Part shown: piece after piece, positions 9,279 through 16,808 of the stretch
Layout of the letters: the number at the start of each line of letters is the position of its first letter
Position numbering within the stretch: position 1 is the stretch's first letter
Source of the DNA: Methanoregulaceae archaeon UBA467
Lineage (GTDB): Archaea; Halobacteriota; Methanomicrobia; Methanomicrobiales; Methanospirillaceae
Assembly (NCBI GenBank): GCA_002503825.1
Contig: DASP01000001.1
Location: forward strand, 124,001-188,000
Reading direction: 5' to 3'
DNA: 64,000 bases
Made by a program: the position numbers and the translations under genes
Notes under the pieces: generated by a model
The model's input: only the letters and a program-made list of their open reading frames with translations
Database searches by the model: none
Told to the model about the DNA's origin: nothing

Positions 9279-9887
9279 TTAGAGTTCGGTCTCGAAGTCT
9301 TCCGAGGTGAGAGAGGTACTGATACCGCGAAGCCTGAGCATCTCCCGCGTGAGCAGGTAGTAGATCATGCTCAGTGCCTTCCTTCCCTTGTTGTTGGTCG
9401 GAATCACAAGATCGACAAAGCTGGTCATATTGTTTGTATCGCAGAGCGCTACAATCGGAATACCTGACTGGACTGCTTCTTTAATGACCTGTGCATCACC
9501 GATAGGATCGGTTACGACGACGACTTCGGGTTCGATATAGCGGGGAAGGTTCTGGTTGGTGAGGAGCCCGGGGATAAAACGACCGGTCACTGCCATGCCA
9601 CCAATAGACTCGGCAAATTTCTTTGCCGGGTACTGCCCGTACTGCCGGGATGTCACAACAAGGATTTTCGGGGGCTCGTACTGGCTTAAAAACTTGGCAA
9701 CAGTCTTGATCCTCTCATCGGTCTCCCTGATATCAAGGATATACAGTCCGTCTCCGCGCACGCGGTAGATGAACTTTTTCATATCCTTACTTTTCTGCTG
9801 TGTTCCGATATGCACACCGGCCGCCAGGTATTCCTCCACCGGGACGAGCGGCTCTTTTAATTCAATTTCCATCTCATTCTCTGTCAT
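9279..9887 (-). CDS. rpsB: 30S ribosomal protein S2 (archaeal uS2)
   Basis: A small-subunit protein of 202 residues, the usual archaeal length. Landmarks are YLAAGVHIGTQQKSKDMKKFIYR, the strand-turn region LVVTSRQYGQYPAKKF, the segment GRFIPGLLTNQ, VVVTDPIGDAQVIKEA and the IPIVALCDTNN motif shared with eukaryotic SA and bacterial S2. It is the last gene of the long ribosomal/RNA polymerase transcription unit that begins at rps13, and it overlaps the enolase stop by 4 nt. An internal Met at position 5 is a possible alternative start. Confidence 0.97.
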   Translation of the reverse strand: MTENEMEIELKEPLVPVEEYLAAGVHIGTQQKSKDMKKFIYRVRGDGLYILDIRETDERIKTVAKFLSQYEPPKILVVTSRQYGQYPAKKFAESIGGMAVTGRFIPGLLTNQNLPRYIEPEVVVVTDPIGDAQVIKEAVQSGIPIVALCDTNNMTSFVDLVIPTNNKGRKALSMIYYLLTREMLRLRGISTSLTSEDFETEL

Positions 9888-11080
9888 TCTATCAGTTCCT
9901 CAATTCGTATCAGTTCGTTTAATTTCGCTATTCTCTCACCGCCAACCACACCGGTTTTCAAGAATATGCAACCAAATGCAGTGGCAAGGTGGGCTATCGT
10001 CACATCTGTGGTCTCTCCCGACCTGTGGCTCATGACCGTGTCCATACCATGGGTATGCGACATACGGATGGCCTCGTACGTGTCGGTTAAGGTACCTACC
10101 TGGTTCGGTTTGATCAGTGCACAGTTCGTTGAACCCTGCTCAAGTCCCTGCAGTATGCGTGAAACCTCGGTAACATAGAGATCATCGCCGCACACAAGGC
10201 ACCGGTCACCCACCTGTCCGGTAAGATCAGCAAACCCGGCAAAATCGTCTTCGTGAATCGGATCTTCAACATAGATCAGGCTGTAACGGTCCACAAGTTC
10301 TGCAATATAGGCGACCTGCTCCTCTGTCGACCGCGTCGCGGACCTGTAATGGTATGTCTGATCCTCAGCATTCCACATCTGGCTCGCGGCAACGTCAACC
10401 CCGACCTGGATTGCAATCGACATCTCGTCGGATACTGCACCTGCAGCCTCGCTGACAATCTCAAACGCCTCCTGGTCATTTATCTGGGGCGCCCATGCAC
10501 CCTCATCGCCCTTGCCGCAGGCCTTGCCACGGGACGCGAGAATATCGCGGACCCTGTGGTGAACCGCAGCATTTGCAAATACAGCCTCTGCTGCACCCCC
10601 GGCCCCGGTGGGAACGACAAGAAATTCCTGTATTTCTGTTGCATTTGCCGCATGGGCTCCTCCGCCAATGACATTTCCGAGCGGGAGCGGCACCTCGGGT
10701 GCAAAAATGCCCCCGAGATACGTAAACAGTTCCATGTCCATTGATGAAGCCGCTGCCCTGGCATTTGCCAGTGAGAGAGCTGTCGATACGTTTGCACCGA
10801 TCGTGCTGAAATCACGGCTCCCGTCTATTTCCCGAAGGAGTGCATCAAAATAGACCTGGTCCCTTGCGTCCTCTCCTATCAGTGACGGGAGGAGGTGTTC
10901 GTTTGCGTACAGAACAGCAGATTTTGGTTCCTTCACCTTTGCTTCATAGAGACCAGTACTGGCGCCGCTTGGGGCTGCAGCCCGGCCGAACCCGTTCTCG
11001 GTGTATATGTCGGCCTCGACTGTCGGGTTGCCCCTGCTGTCCAGTATTGCCCTCAGGTGGATCTCACAAATTATCGTCAT
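9884..11080 (-). CDS. eno: Enolase (phosphopyruvate hydratase)
   Basis: Interconverts 2-phosphoglycerate and phosphoenolpyruvate in gluconeogenesis and glycolysis. The 398-residue protein shows the N-terminal ILDSRGNPTVEADI, APSGASTG loop, metal ligands in YVEDPIHEDDF and CGDDLYVTE, the catalytic Lys in LIKPNQVGTLTDT, and the MSHRSGETTD substrate loop. It is slightly shorter than bacterial enolases (about 430 residues), and the end KLNELIRIEELIE is normal. It lies between rpoK and rps2, a conserved archaeal context. An SD-like GAGGAAG overlaps the end of rpoK about 12 nt before the ATG. Confidence 0.97.
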   Translation of the reverse strand: MTIICEIHLRAILDSRGNPTVEADIYTENGFGRAAAPSGASTGLYEAKVKEPKSAVLYANEHLLPSLIGEDARDQVYFDALLREIDGSRDFSTIGANVSTALSLANARAAASSMDMELFTYLGGIFAPEVPLPLGNVIGGGAHAANATEIQEFLVVPTGAGGAAEAVFANAAVHHRVRDILASRGKACGKGDEGAWAPQINDQEAFEIVSEAAGAVSDEMSIAIQVGVDVAASQMWNAEDQTYHYRSATRSTEEQVAYIAELVDRYSLIYVEDPIHEDDFAGFADLTGQVGDRCLVCGDDLYVTEVSRILQGLEQGSTNCALIKPNQVGTLTDTYEAIRMSHTHGMDTVMSHRSGETTDVTIAHLATAFGCIFLKTGVVGGERIAKLNELIRIEELIE

Positions 11081-11087
11081 GAGTATT

Positions 11088-11258
11088 CTACTTCCTCTTT
11101 ACAGTGATGGGGATAATGTTCTGCTGGAATTCCTCGATTGCGATCTCCAGTGGATCGATTCTGGTAGTTTGAACAAGTAACGGGGCACCCATCGATATTT
11201 GCAGAGCTCTGGCTCCTATAATTCTCGCTCTTTCATATCGGGTATAAGACTGCATCAT
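11088..11258 (-). CDS. rpoK: DNA-directed RNA polymerase subunit K (Rpo6/omega homologue)
   Basis: A short gene of 56 codons plus stop, read directly from the sequence. The translation begins MMQSYTRYERARIIGARA and continues ALQISMGAP, LLVQTTRIDP, and an acidic IAIEEFQQN before ending ITVKRK. This is the conserved core of archaeal RpoK, equivalent to eukaryotic RPB6 and bacterial omega, which stabilises the largest subunit during assembly. There are two adjacent ATG codons at the start; the first is used here. It sits between tRNA-Pro and enolase in the standard rpoN-rpoK order. Confidence 0.93.
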   Translation of the reverse strand: MMQSYTRYERARIIGARALQISMGAPLLVQTTRIDPLEIAIEEFQQNIIPITVKRK

Positions 11259-11292
11259 CAATCCTCAAAATCTTACATAAGTAATAATAAAT

Positions 11293-11365
11293 GGGGTCGC
11301 TGAGATTCGAACTCAGGTCACAGCATCCCGAACGCCATAGGATGGCCAGGCTACCCCACGACCCC
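11293..11365 (-). tRNA. tRNA-Pro (anticodon CGG)
   Basis: On the minus strand the 73-nt sequence starts GGGGTCG and ends CGACCCC, giving a perfect 7-bp acceptor stem. The T arm is CTGAG-TTCGAAT-CTCAG with perfect pairing. The anticodon loop TTCGGGA places CGG at positions 34-36. The anticodon stem (TGGCG/TGCTG) has three G-U type pairs, weaker than usual but still paired. No intron and no encoded CCA. It lies between rpoN and rpoK, apparently within the same transcription unit. Confidence 0.93.
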
Positions 11366-11367
11366 TC

Positions 11368-11556
11368 TCATTGGTACGGATTGAGATCATCAATTATCTC
11401 CTTGTGTGTCAGGAGCATTCGCCGGCAGCAGTAGCGCTCCAGACCGAGGTCGTCGAGGATCCTTTTCGGATCCTCGCCTTCCTCTTTCCTGCGCTTGTAC
11501 TCCTCGTAGGCGGGGGAAATTACTTTTCCACATGTGAAACATCGTACGGGTATCAT
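11368..11556 (-). CDS. rpoN: DNA-directed RNA polymerase subunit N (Rpo10/RPB10)
   Basis: A 62-residue zinc-binding subunit of the archaeal RNA polymerase platform with RpoD, RpoL and RpoP. The CFTCGK motif gives Cys6 and Cys9 and the RYCCRRML motif gives Cys43 and Cys44, the atypical zinc-bundle ligands of RPB10. The length and the end of the protein (EIIDDLNPY) match the family. It follows rps9 after about 30 bp and directly precedes tRNA-Pro. Unrelated to bacterial sigma-54 despite the same symbol. Confidence 0.97.
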   Translation of the reverse strand: MIPVRCFTCGKVISPAYEEYKRRKEEGEDPKRILDDLGLERYCCRRMLLTHKEIIDDLNPYQ

Positions 11557-11588
11557 ACCGATTTGATCTCCCAGTTCATTTGAATATC

Positions 11589-11990
11589 CTAACGATAAGA
11601 CTTTTGGAATTTCTTTCTTGCTCCACGGCCGTGGGGCTTTTTCGATTCCTTCTGGCGCGAGTCGTTAACGAGCAATGTACGGTCGTATCCAAGGTAAATA
11701 TCCTTTATCTGGGGATCGTTATACCACTGGAGAATGCCACGGGCAAGCGCGGTACGGACCGCTTCTGCCTGACCCATGATGCCTCCGCCCGACACATCGA
11801 TCGAGACATCGATACCTTCAGTTGCATTCGAGATCAGCAGGAGCGGTTCAGAGATCTTCATCCGCACAAGTTCATTGCTGTAGATCTCGAGAGGCACTGA
11901 ATTGATGCGCACCCTGCCCTTGCCGGGCTTGAGTGTTGCCCGTGCAATGGCAGTTTTTCTCTTCCCACTTGTATTGATAATTTTTGCCAT
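11589..11990 (-). CDS. rpsI: 30S ribosomal protein S9 (uS9)
   Basis: A small-subunit protein of 133 residues, beginning MAKIINTSGKRKTAIARA and ending in the basic tail GRGARKKFQKSYR that reaches the P-site tRNA in ribosome structures. The reading frame is open further upstream to 12140, but that part overlaps rpl13 in another frame and does not resemble S9, so the ATG at 11990 is taken as the start. The gene lies 14 nt after rpl13 in the canonical order rpl18e-rpl13-rps9-rpoN. Confidence 0.97.
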   Translation of the reverse strand: MAKIINTSGKRKTAIARATLKPGKGRVRINSVPLEIYSNELVRMKISEPLLLISNATEGIDVSIDVSGGGIMGQAEAVRTALARGILQWYNDPQIKDIYLGYDRTLLVNDSRQKESKKPHGRGARKKFQKSYR

Positions 11991-12004
11991 ACTGTTCACT
12001 CTTT

Positions 12005-12427
12005 CTAGTATTTTGCCCCGAGGAATGTACTGACGGCTCCGACGGTCACATACTGGGGATTGTTCAGCCGGTCCATGTGTGCTTCCTCGATCGACTCCGT
12101 TTCCGCACCGAAAAGCTCCACGGGCACACCCACATAACACTTAACCCGTTTCAGGGCATCAATCCCTGCAGGGCGCTTGTAAGGCAGCATTCCACGTATT
12201 GTTCTCTTTACCAGGTGGTCCGGCCTTCGCGGGAAGAACGGTCCGCCTTCCCGGGAACCACGTGAACGCTTGGCATCGTAGTTGGTGAGAACGCGTGCCC
12301 TGCTTCCGGATATTACGGCCTTCTCAACATTTACAATTGCAATGGTCTCTCCGTTCAGTGCCCTCTTTGCCACAATACTTGCCATACGACCAAGTAAAAG
12401 GCTGTCACCATCAATCACTGTCACCAT
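12005..12427 (-). CDS. rplM: 50S ribosomal protein L13 (uL13)
   Basis: A large-subunit protein of 140 residues beginning MVTVIDGDSLLLGRMASIVAK. The ATG at 12427 is preferred because GGTGATCC lies just before it; an in-frame GTG three codons upstream (12436) would add three residues and overlap the rpl18e stop. The RGMLPYKRPAG segment is the conserved L13 signature. It is coupled to rpl18e, whose stop codon lies about 6 nt before the chosen ATG. Confidence 0.95.
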   Translation of the reverse strand: MVTVIDGDSLLLGRMASIVAKRALNGETIAIVNVEKAVISGSRARVLTNYDAKRSRGSREGGPFFPRRPDHLVKRTIRGMLPYKRPAGIDALKRVKCYVGVPVELFGAETESIEEAHMDRLNNPQYVTVGAVSTFLGAKY

Positions 12428-12432
12428 TGGGA

Positions 12433-12801
12433 TCACCTGAGTATCCTCACTTTGCTGCCTTTCGGGTTATCCCTGATCAGCTGCTCGATAGTCATGCACT
12501 CTCCATCTGCACTCCTGATCTTACAGGATGCAGATTCACTGAAATTCAGTGCAGCCACTCTGACAGAGGTCTCAAGCATACCGCTTCCAAGCACTTTTCC
12601 CGGGACTATTATAATGTCCCCGTTTGCCGCGTACCTGTTTATCTTGCTCAGGTTAACTTCGGCGTAATTCTTACTGGGTGATTCGAGCCTGGTCGCAATA
12701 TCGCGCCAGATATTGACCTCGTTATCACGTGATGTGTCCTTCAATAATGAAATAAGGCCCACAATACGCGGATTGGTCTTGGTATTCTTCTTACTCTTCA
12801 T
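12433..12801 (-). CDS. rpl18e: 50S ribosomal protein L18e (eL18)
   Basis: An archaeal/eukaryotic-type large-subunit protein of 122 residues, related in fold to bacterial L15. Recognisable segments are KTNPRIVGLISLLKD near the N terminus, VNLSKINRYA, VPGKVLGSGML and the end NPKGSKVRILR. It lies 3 nt after rpoD and immediately before rpl13, the invariant order in Euryarchaeota. No unusual features. Confidence 0.96.
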   Translation of the reverse strand: MKSKKNTKTNPRIVGLISLLKDTSRDNEVNIWRDIATRLESPSKNYAEVNLSKINRYAANGDIIIVPGKVLGSGMLETSVRVAALNFSESASCKIRSADGECMTIEQLIRDNPKGSKVRILR

Positions 12802-12804
12802 CGT

Positions 12805-13629
12805 TTACGTCCCTTCCGATATTTCACCAATTTTCTCAATCAGGTCGTCTGACCGGTCCCTGATATATACAAGTGCCTGCTCGATGATCTCTTTCACCGG
12901 CAGCGAACCATCGCTTTCCACGACAAATATGAACTTCGATTCGTCCGAGGTGACCTTAATTGCGGATTCTTCCCCGATCCCGCTTCCAAGGCACGCACGT
13001 TCACACAGCCTGCACAGCGAACATTCCTCGGTCCTGCCCTCAATCACCCTGACACGTTTTCCTTCAACTTCAAGGATGTTTCTTGGACATTCTTCGACGC
13101 AATGCCCGCATCCGTCACACATCTCGCTTATTGATATGACCGGATAGTTCTTGTAACCGCAGGCATTGGTTGGTTGCCATTTTGCATGGTGCCGCCCGGT
13201 GGAGAGCACCGCCCGTGCTTCAATGACCAGTTTCTGGTCTTTTGTGAGCTTGACAATGGGAATATTCTCCATCGCCGGTTTTGCAGAAGGATCCTGCGGG
13301 ATGAGGTCACGGGAAAATACAATGCACGGTCCCTCCACGCTCATGGTGAACGTGGCAGTGCACCCGGCACATCCTTCTCCTTCACAGCTGCAGGATTCCT
13401 TTCTCACGTAGCATTTCAGGTCGGTAGTAATGGGGATGAGCCCGAGCCGGTGTGTCAGCATCTCATCGAAGAGTGCGCTTGTATTATCATAGACCCGGAC
13501 ATCCTCGATGGCGAGGGTTGGAACCTCGCCGATCATCGCCCTGCGGAATGCATTCGCAAATGACGGGCTTGATGCCCTCAGCTGGAAGCGTGCGACAGTG
13601 TCGTCAAGCCTGCTGAAGGTAATCTCCAT
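12805..13629 (-). CDS. rpoD: DNA-directed RNA polymerase subunit D (Rpo3) with two 4Fe-4S motifs
   Basis: The 274-residue alpha-like platform subunit, equivalent to RPB3 and to one bacterial alpha. The dimerisation core carries FANAFRRAMIGEVPTLAIEDV. An inserted ferredoxin-like domain has two complete cysteine sets: Cys171, 174, 177, 181 (CDGCGHCVEECP) and Cys203, 206, 209, 213 (CSLCRLCERAC). Such double-cluster RpoD proteins are known from methanogens, where the cluster supports assembly of the D-L heterodimer and may make it oxygen-sensitive. An additional CSCEGEGCAGC run near 80-90 is a separate cysteine-rich loop. The gene overlaps the rps11 stop by 1 nt. Confidence 0.96.
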   Translation of the reverse strand: MEITFSRLDDTVARFQLRASSPSFANAFRRAMIGEVPTLAIEDVRVYDNTSALFDEMLTHRLGLIPITTDLKCYVRKESCSCEGEGCAGCTATFTMSVEGPCIVFSRDLIPQDPSAKPAMENIPIVKLTKDQKLVIEARAVLSTGRHHAKWQPTNACGYKNYPVISISEMCDGCGHCVEECPRNILEVEGKRVRVIEGRTEECSLCRLCERACLGSGIGEESAIKVTSDESKFIFVVESDGSLPVKEIIEQALVYIRDRSDDLIEKIGEISEGT

Positions 13630-14024
13630 TAAACTCTCCTTCCTCGCCTTCCACCCTTTGCACGGATGGAGTCATGTGGTACCGGAGTGACATCTTCAAT
13701 CCTTCCGATCCGCATACCGGCCCTTGCAAGGGCCCTGATGGCTGCCTGGGCTCCAGGTCCCGGGCTCCGCTGCTTTCCGCGGCCCGGTGCCCGCACCTTT
13801 ACATGGACACCGACAATTCCCTTTTCCATCGCGGTCTGCGCGACATTTCCAGCCATCTGCATGGCGGCATAGGGTGAACTTTCGTTCCTGTCCTGCTTTA
13901 CTACCATCCCGCCACTGCTCTTGGTAACGGTCTCCGCACCTGAAAGATCGGTGACGGTGATGATGGTATTATTAAAGGATGCGAAGATATGCGCAATCCC
14001 CCATTTTTCTTTATCGCCTGCCAT
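13629..14024 (-). CDS. rpsK: 30S ribosomal protein S11 (uS11)
   Basis: A small-subunit platform protein of 131 residues, with the N-terminal WGIAHIFASFNNTIITVTDLSG, the glycine-rich KSSGGMVVKQDR loop, HVKVRAPGRGKQRSPGPGAQAAIRAL and the end DSIRAKGGRRGRRV, all typical of archaeal S11. It follows rps4 after 2 nt and abuts rpoD, the standard archaeal alpha-like operon order. Confidence 0.97.
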   Translation of the reverse strand: MAGDKEKWGIAHIFASFNNTIITVTDLSGAETVTKSSGGMVVKQDRNESSPYAAMQMAGNVAQTAMEKGIVGVHVKVRAPGRGKQRSPGPGAQAAIRALARAGMRIGRIEDVTPVPHDSIRAKGGRRGRRV

Positions 14025-14026
14025 GA

Positions 14027-14572
14027 TTACTTCCCAACCCTGGTAATTCTTGCGCGTTCTGCATGTACACCATCAGAAAACGGGGATTTACCATAGTATG
14101 ATATCTGGGTCTCCTGTACTCTGGGCACACGGTACCCCGGGATATTGATACGCTTTCCGTTCACTGCGATATGCCCGTGAGTGATGAGCTGTCTCGCCTG
14201 TTTTGGTGAGCGGGCAAGGCCCTGGCGGTATACCAGGGTCTGAAGGCGTCGCTCCAGTTCCTGCTGGACTTTCAGTGAGAGGACATTATCGATGTCTGCA
14301 TCAGGACCGAGCAGTCCGATTCTCTGCATGTGGCCGATCAGTTCACCCTTCTTTGACTCAAAGACCGCAGAATCGGCTCCGGTCGACATAAGGGCAAGGA
14401 GATCTCTGGCGGCTTTCCTGTATCTGCGCAGGTAGCTGTGGGCTTTCCATACCTCCCGCTTGTTCCGAAGACCATACTCGATGACCAGGCGTGACTCTTC
14501 CTCAATCCTTGTTTTCTCGAAAGGCCGCTTGGGAGTCTGGTATTTTTTATGGTTTTTTCCTGGATATCCCAT
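14027..14572 (-). CDS. rpsD: 30S ribosomal protein S4 (uS4)
   Basis: A primary 16S rRNA-binding protein of 181 residues. It shows the archaeal N terminus MGYPGKNHKKYQTPKRPFE and an S4-type RNA-binding domain with RRLQTLVYRQGLARSPKQAR, QLITHGHIAVNGKRI and YRVPRVQE. It lies 12 nt after rps13 and 2 nt before rps11. Confidence 0.97.
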   Translation of the reverse strand: MGYPGKNHKKYQTPKRPFEKTRIEEESRLVIEYGLRNKREVWKAHSYLRRYRKAARDLLALMSTGADSAVFESKKGELIGHMQRIGLLGPDADIDNVLSLKVQQELERRLQTLVYRQGLARSPKQARQLITHGHIAVNGKRINIPGYRVPRVQETQISYYGKSPFSDGVHAERARITRVGK

Positions 14573-14584
14573 TATATCACCGCA

Positions 14585-15037
14585 TTAGTCCTTCTTTCTT
14601 CTTACACCGACAGTTGACCCGGTTCTTCCGGTAGACTTGGTGCGCTGGCCACGGACTTTCTGGCCGGTATCATGCCTGACGCCCCGGTAACACCGGATCT
14701 TACGGAGCAGGTTGATGTCCTCATCCCTTGCAGTGGCCACATCGGCCCCGAAAAGGTGCCTGACTTCCCCGGTATACACATCTTTCGGCCGGTTTACCAT
14801 CCATTTCGGAACCCGCTCGGCATAGTTGTCGACGACTTCGCGAATACGGTCGACATGTTCCTCTTCAAGCCTGCCCATGAGTGCAAACTCATCGACCTTG
14901 GCAAGCTGGGCAATCACCGCAGCGCTGTGCATTCCGACACCCTTGATGCCGGTCAGTGCTATATGCACAGGCTTTGTGCCATCAAGATCAGTGTTGCTGA
15001 CCCTTACAAAGTACTTTATATCTTCTTCCTGAGCCAT
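14585..15037 (-). CDS. rpsM: 30S ribosomal protein S13 (uS13)
   Basis: A small-subunit head protein of 150 residues that contacts tRNA and forms bridges with the large subunit. The family motifs are RVSNTDLDGTKPVHIALTGIKGVG, the helix-two-turn-helix region, and the basic end RCYRGVRHDTGQKVRGQRTKS with the TGRTGSTVGVRRKK tail. It is the first gene of the ribosomal/RNA polymerase transcription unit running down to rps2. A GGAGGGATTGG sequence just upstream of the ATG is a strong ribosome binding site. Confidence 0.97.
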   Translation of the reverse strand: MAQEEDIKYFVRVSNTDLDGTKPVHIALTGIKGVGMHSAAVIAQLAKVDEFALMGRLEEEHVDRIREVVDNYAERVPKWMVNRPKDVYTGEVRHLFGADVATARDEDINLLRKIRCYRGVRHDTGQKVRGQRTKSTGRTGSTVGVRRKKD

Positions 15038-15066
15038 CCAATCCCTCCTTTTTGAGAATTCTGAAG

Positions 15067-15151
15067 CGCTGAGGGAGGGATTTGAACCCTCGAGTCCCAG
15101 GGGGACACAGGTTTAGCAAACCTGCGCCATACCAGGCTTGGCTACCTCAAC
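15067..15151 (-). tRNA. tRNA-Ser (anticodon GCT)
   Basis: The 85-nt minus-strand sequence starts GTTGAGG and ends CCTCAGC plus a G discriminator, forming a 7-bp acceptor stem with one T-G pair. The anticodon loop TTTGCTAAA gives GCT flanked by the GCAGG/CCTGT stem. A long variable arm (about GTCCCCCTGGGAC) marks a class II tRNA, as expected for serine. The T arm is GAGGG-TTCAAAT-CCCTC. It lies 29 nt upstream of rps13 on the same strand; a TATA-like CTATATAATAAAG (minus strand) is at 15211-15223. Confidence 0.95.
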
Positions 15152-15210
15152 AGAGAATCTCGCATCTTTCGATACTCGCAGCATAACAAGATGCTGCTCC
15201 ATGAATGGTG

Positions 15211-15223
15211 CTTTATTATATAG
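15211..15223 (-). promoter_or_regulatory. TATA-like box upstream of tRNA-Ser and rps13
   Basis: Minus-strand sequence CTATATAATAAAG. It would place a start near 15190, about 40 nt before the mature tRNA-Ser, so a short 5' leader would be removed by RNase P. It is the best candidate for the promoter of tRNA-Ser and possibly of the whole rps13-to-rps2 unit. Assigned by sequence resemblance only. Confidence 0.45.
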
Positions 15224-15282
15224 TTGAGACAGGGTAATAAGTGTTTGGGACTGCCTTCAAAGATCCAGCGGCCACAGCACAA

Positions 15283-15308
15283 TTCCTGCACGGACCGTGT
15301 TGCAGGAA
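15283..15308. repeat. Perfect inverted repeat downstream of deoxyhypusine synthase
   Basis: Arms TTCCTGCA and TGCAGGAA are perfectly complementary over 8 bp, and the 10-nt loop itself holds CGG-A-CCG. The hairpin lies about 105 nt past the dys stop codon and before the tRNA-Ser promoter. It could be a 3' end structure of the dys message, but no T tract follows it on the minus strand within 20 nt. Confidence 0.4.
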
Positions 15309-15413
15309 ATATCCCCTTTTTCCTAACATATCCTGTTCCCGGTAACCCCTTCACCTGAAAGGATCGGCATGGATTTTAAAACAGGCCAGACTGAACCGGA
15401 TGCCTTCCGGACA

Positions 15414-16418
15414 CTACAGGCCCTGCCGGTAAACGGATTTTTTCTTTTCGTTCCTGCGTTCGACGCGCCGCACGCCGCTGCTCACGAGTGCAGATATGAC
15501 AAGCGGCAGTGCTATCGTCGCATCAACATGACACTGTACCTGAATGGTCCCGTCAGATTCCTTGCCCCAGCTTATCGCCTCATCAAAAGTACACCCTGAC
15601 AACCCGCCCCAGTGTGGTGCATCAGTGGTATATTGAATGGCATAATCATGCCCTCCCAGGTCCTTTTCGTGGATAGATCCGATTACCTGGGTCTGCTGGA
15701 TGAAATTCTTTGGCACGCCCCCTCCGATATAGACAACCCCGGTCCGGGTACCATCTTCTACTATGCGGGTAATCTCGTCGGCATCGGCTATCTGGTCGAT
15801 ATCCACATCTGCACCCCGCCGGCGTGCAATAAGAAGGCCGATCCCGATGGAAGAATCGCAGAGAGCCGGAATGAAGATCGGGACATTCTCCCTGATACAC
15901 GTCGATACCAGCGATTCGCGTCCGGGATATTCCCTGATCAGGTATTCGCCGTAACGGTCGATAAATTCGCGGGAGGATCCCCGAAAGGGAGCGATTAATT
16001 CTCCGAATGTTGCAATCCCGCGATCAACGGTCCGGAATTCCTCCTCATATGCAAAGACGTCATATATCCGGTCTATCCCCTTCTCATAGAGTTTCCTGTC
16101 ATCAACATGATGGTGCCCGAGATAGTGACGTACTCCCACATGCTCGCAGACGTCGTGGAAAACATTTGCTCCTGTTGAGACGATGACATCTACGTAATGG
16201 TTTTTTACCATCTCTACGAGGCAGTTTTGCATCCCGGCCGGGATCATCGCGCCTGAAAGCCCGAAAAAGATGGTGCACGCCGGGTCAGCAAGCATCTTTT
16301 TCCAGACATTGACTGATTCCCCGAGCTTTCGTCCCTGAAATCCCGTTCTGCTCATGCCGAGTAGAAGTTCTGAAACATTACCGGTCGGTTTTACAGGATC
16401 TGTGGGTTTTAACTCCAT
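15414..16418 (-). CDS. dys: Deoxyhypusine synthase
   Basis: Transfers the aminobutyl group of spermidine to a lysine of translation factor aIF5A, using NAD. From the chosen ATG (16418) the protein has 334 residues. The NAD-binding segment STGANVFHD is near 81-89, the GGGVPKN motif at 232-238, and the active-site lysine in SWGK is Lys286. The frame is open for another 64 codons upstream to 16610, but that extension lies in intergenic repeat DNA (16513-16668) and is unlike the family, whereas the 16418 start gives the family N terminus (GNVSELLLGMSRTGFQGRKLGE). The minus strand CTTATTATTCTT near 16440-16451 is TATA-like. Confidence 0.95.
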   Translation of the reverse strand: MELKPTDPVKPTGNVSELLLGMSRTGFQGRKLGESVNVWKKMLADPACTIFFGLSGAMIPAGMQNCLVEMVKNHYVDVIVSTGANVFHDVCEHVGVRHYLGHHHVDDRKLYEKGIDRIYDVFAYEEEFRTVDRGIATFGELIAPFRGSSREFIDRYGEYLIREYPGRESLVSTCIRENVPIFIPALCDSSIGIGLLIARRRGADVDIDQIADADEITRIVEDGTRTGVVYIGGGVPKNFIQQTQVIGSIHEKDLGGHDYAIQYTTDAPHWGGLSGCTFDEAISWGKESDGTIQVQCHVDATIALPLVISALVSSGVRRVERRNEKKKSVYRQGL

Positions 16419-16512
16419 TTTGTGTATCAAAATTGCCGCTAAAGAATAATAAGTATTCCCACTTGACCATCTCTCACCAGGGTAAAAAATACCCCAAAAT
16501 AGGCCCTGTTGA

Positions 16513-16668
16513 AACCCTTTCCGTTCTCTTACAATTCCTTTTTCGCAAGCCTCATCATCGCGGCACTCCCGGGGCTGATATGCCCGTGATCGTATGTGTG
16601 CGTCCCACAATGCGATAAAAACCGTGCTTAGCCCTTAAAAAAATAATAAAATCCCAACGGACCCTGCC
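16513..16668 (-). repeat. Dispersed intergenic repeat, copy C
   Basis: Read on the minus strand this copy has GGCAGGGT, then a T-rich TTATTTTTTTAAG, then a 115-nt core beginning GCACGGT at 16627, passing through CGCATTGTGG, ACGCACACAT, GATCACGGGCAT, CAGCCCCGGGAGTG and AAGAGAACGGAAAGGG, and ending GGTT at 16513, followed by TCAACAG. Two further copies at 53150-53300 and 57569-57725 share the same order of blocks with roughly 75-80 percent identity by eye. The reading frame through it is an upstream extension of dys but is not part of that enzyme. Confidence 0.8.
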
Positions 16669-16777
16669 TTAAGGCCCGTCATGCAGGGGGCTGTGCAGGA
16701 AGCGGTGCAACCATCCCTGCCAGAGAAACGGATCGGACAGGTCTTATCGAGATACGGATTTCAACAAAAGTCGCAGA

Positions 16778-16804
16778 ATAAAAAAATTCAGGCTGGGGTC
16801 AGCC
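16778..16804 (-). terminator. Hairpin plus T tract after the CBS-domain operon
   Basis: On the minus strand, a few bases after the stop of the last CBS gene (16809), GGCTGACCCCAGCC can form a 5-bp stem and is followed by GAATTTTTTTATTC. A hairpin plus seven T residues is a good candidate for the end of the operon transcript. Confidence 0.55.
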
Positions 16805-16808
16805 TTTA

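Larger units (their letters stand above)
16419..16808. other. Intergenic region holding repeat copy C, a small hairpin and a terminator
   Basis: A 390-nt stretch without a convincing gene. It contains the dys promoter region near 16440, a short hairpin GGGTA-A5-TACCC at 16480-16494, a full copy of the dispersed repeat on the minus strand (16513-16668) and the terminator of the CBS-domain operon (16778-16804). The rest shows nothing I can name. Confidence 0.7.

Noticed and set aside
11991..12140. Longer N-terminal extension of ribosomal protein S9
   Set aside because: The extension overlaps rpl13 in another frame and does not resemble S9; the family start MAKIINTSGKRK lies at 11990.
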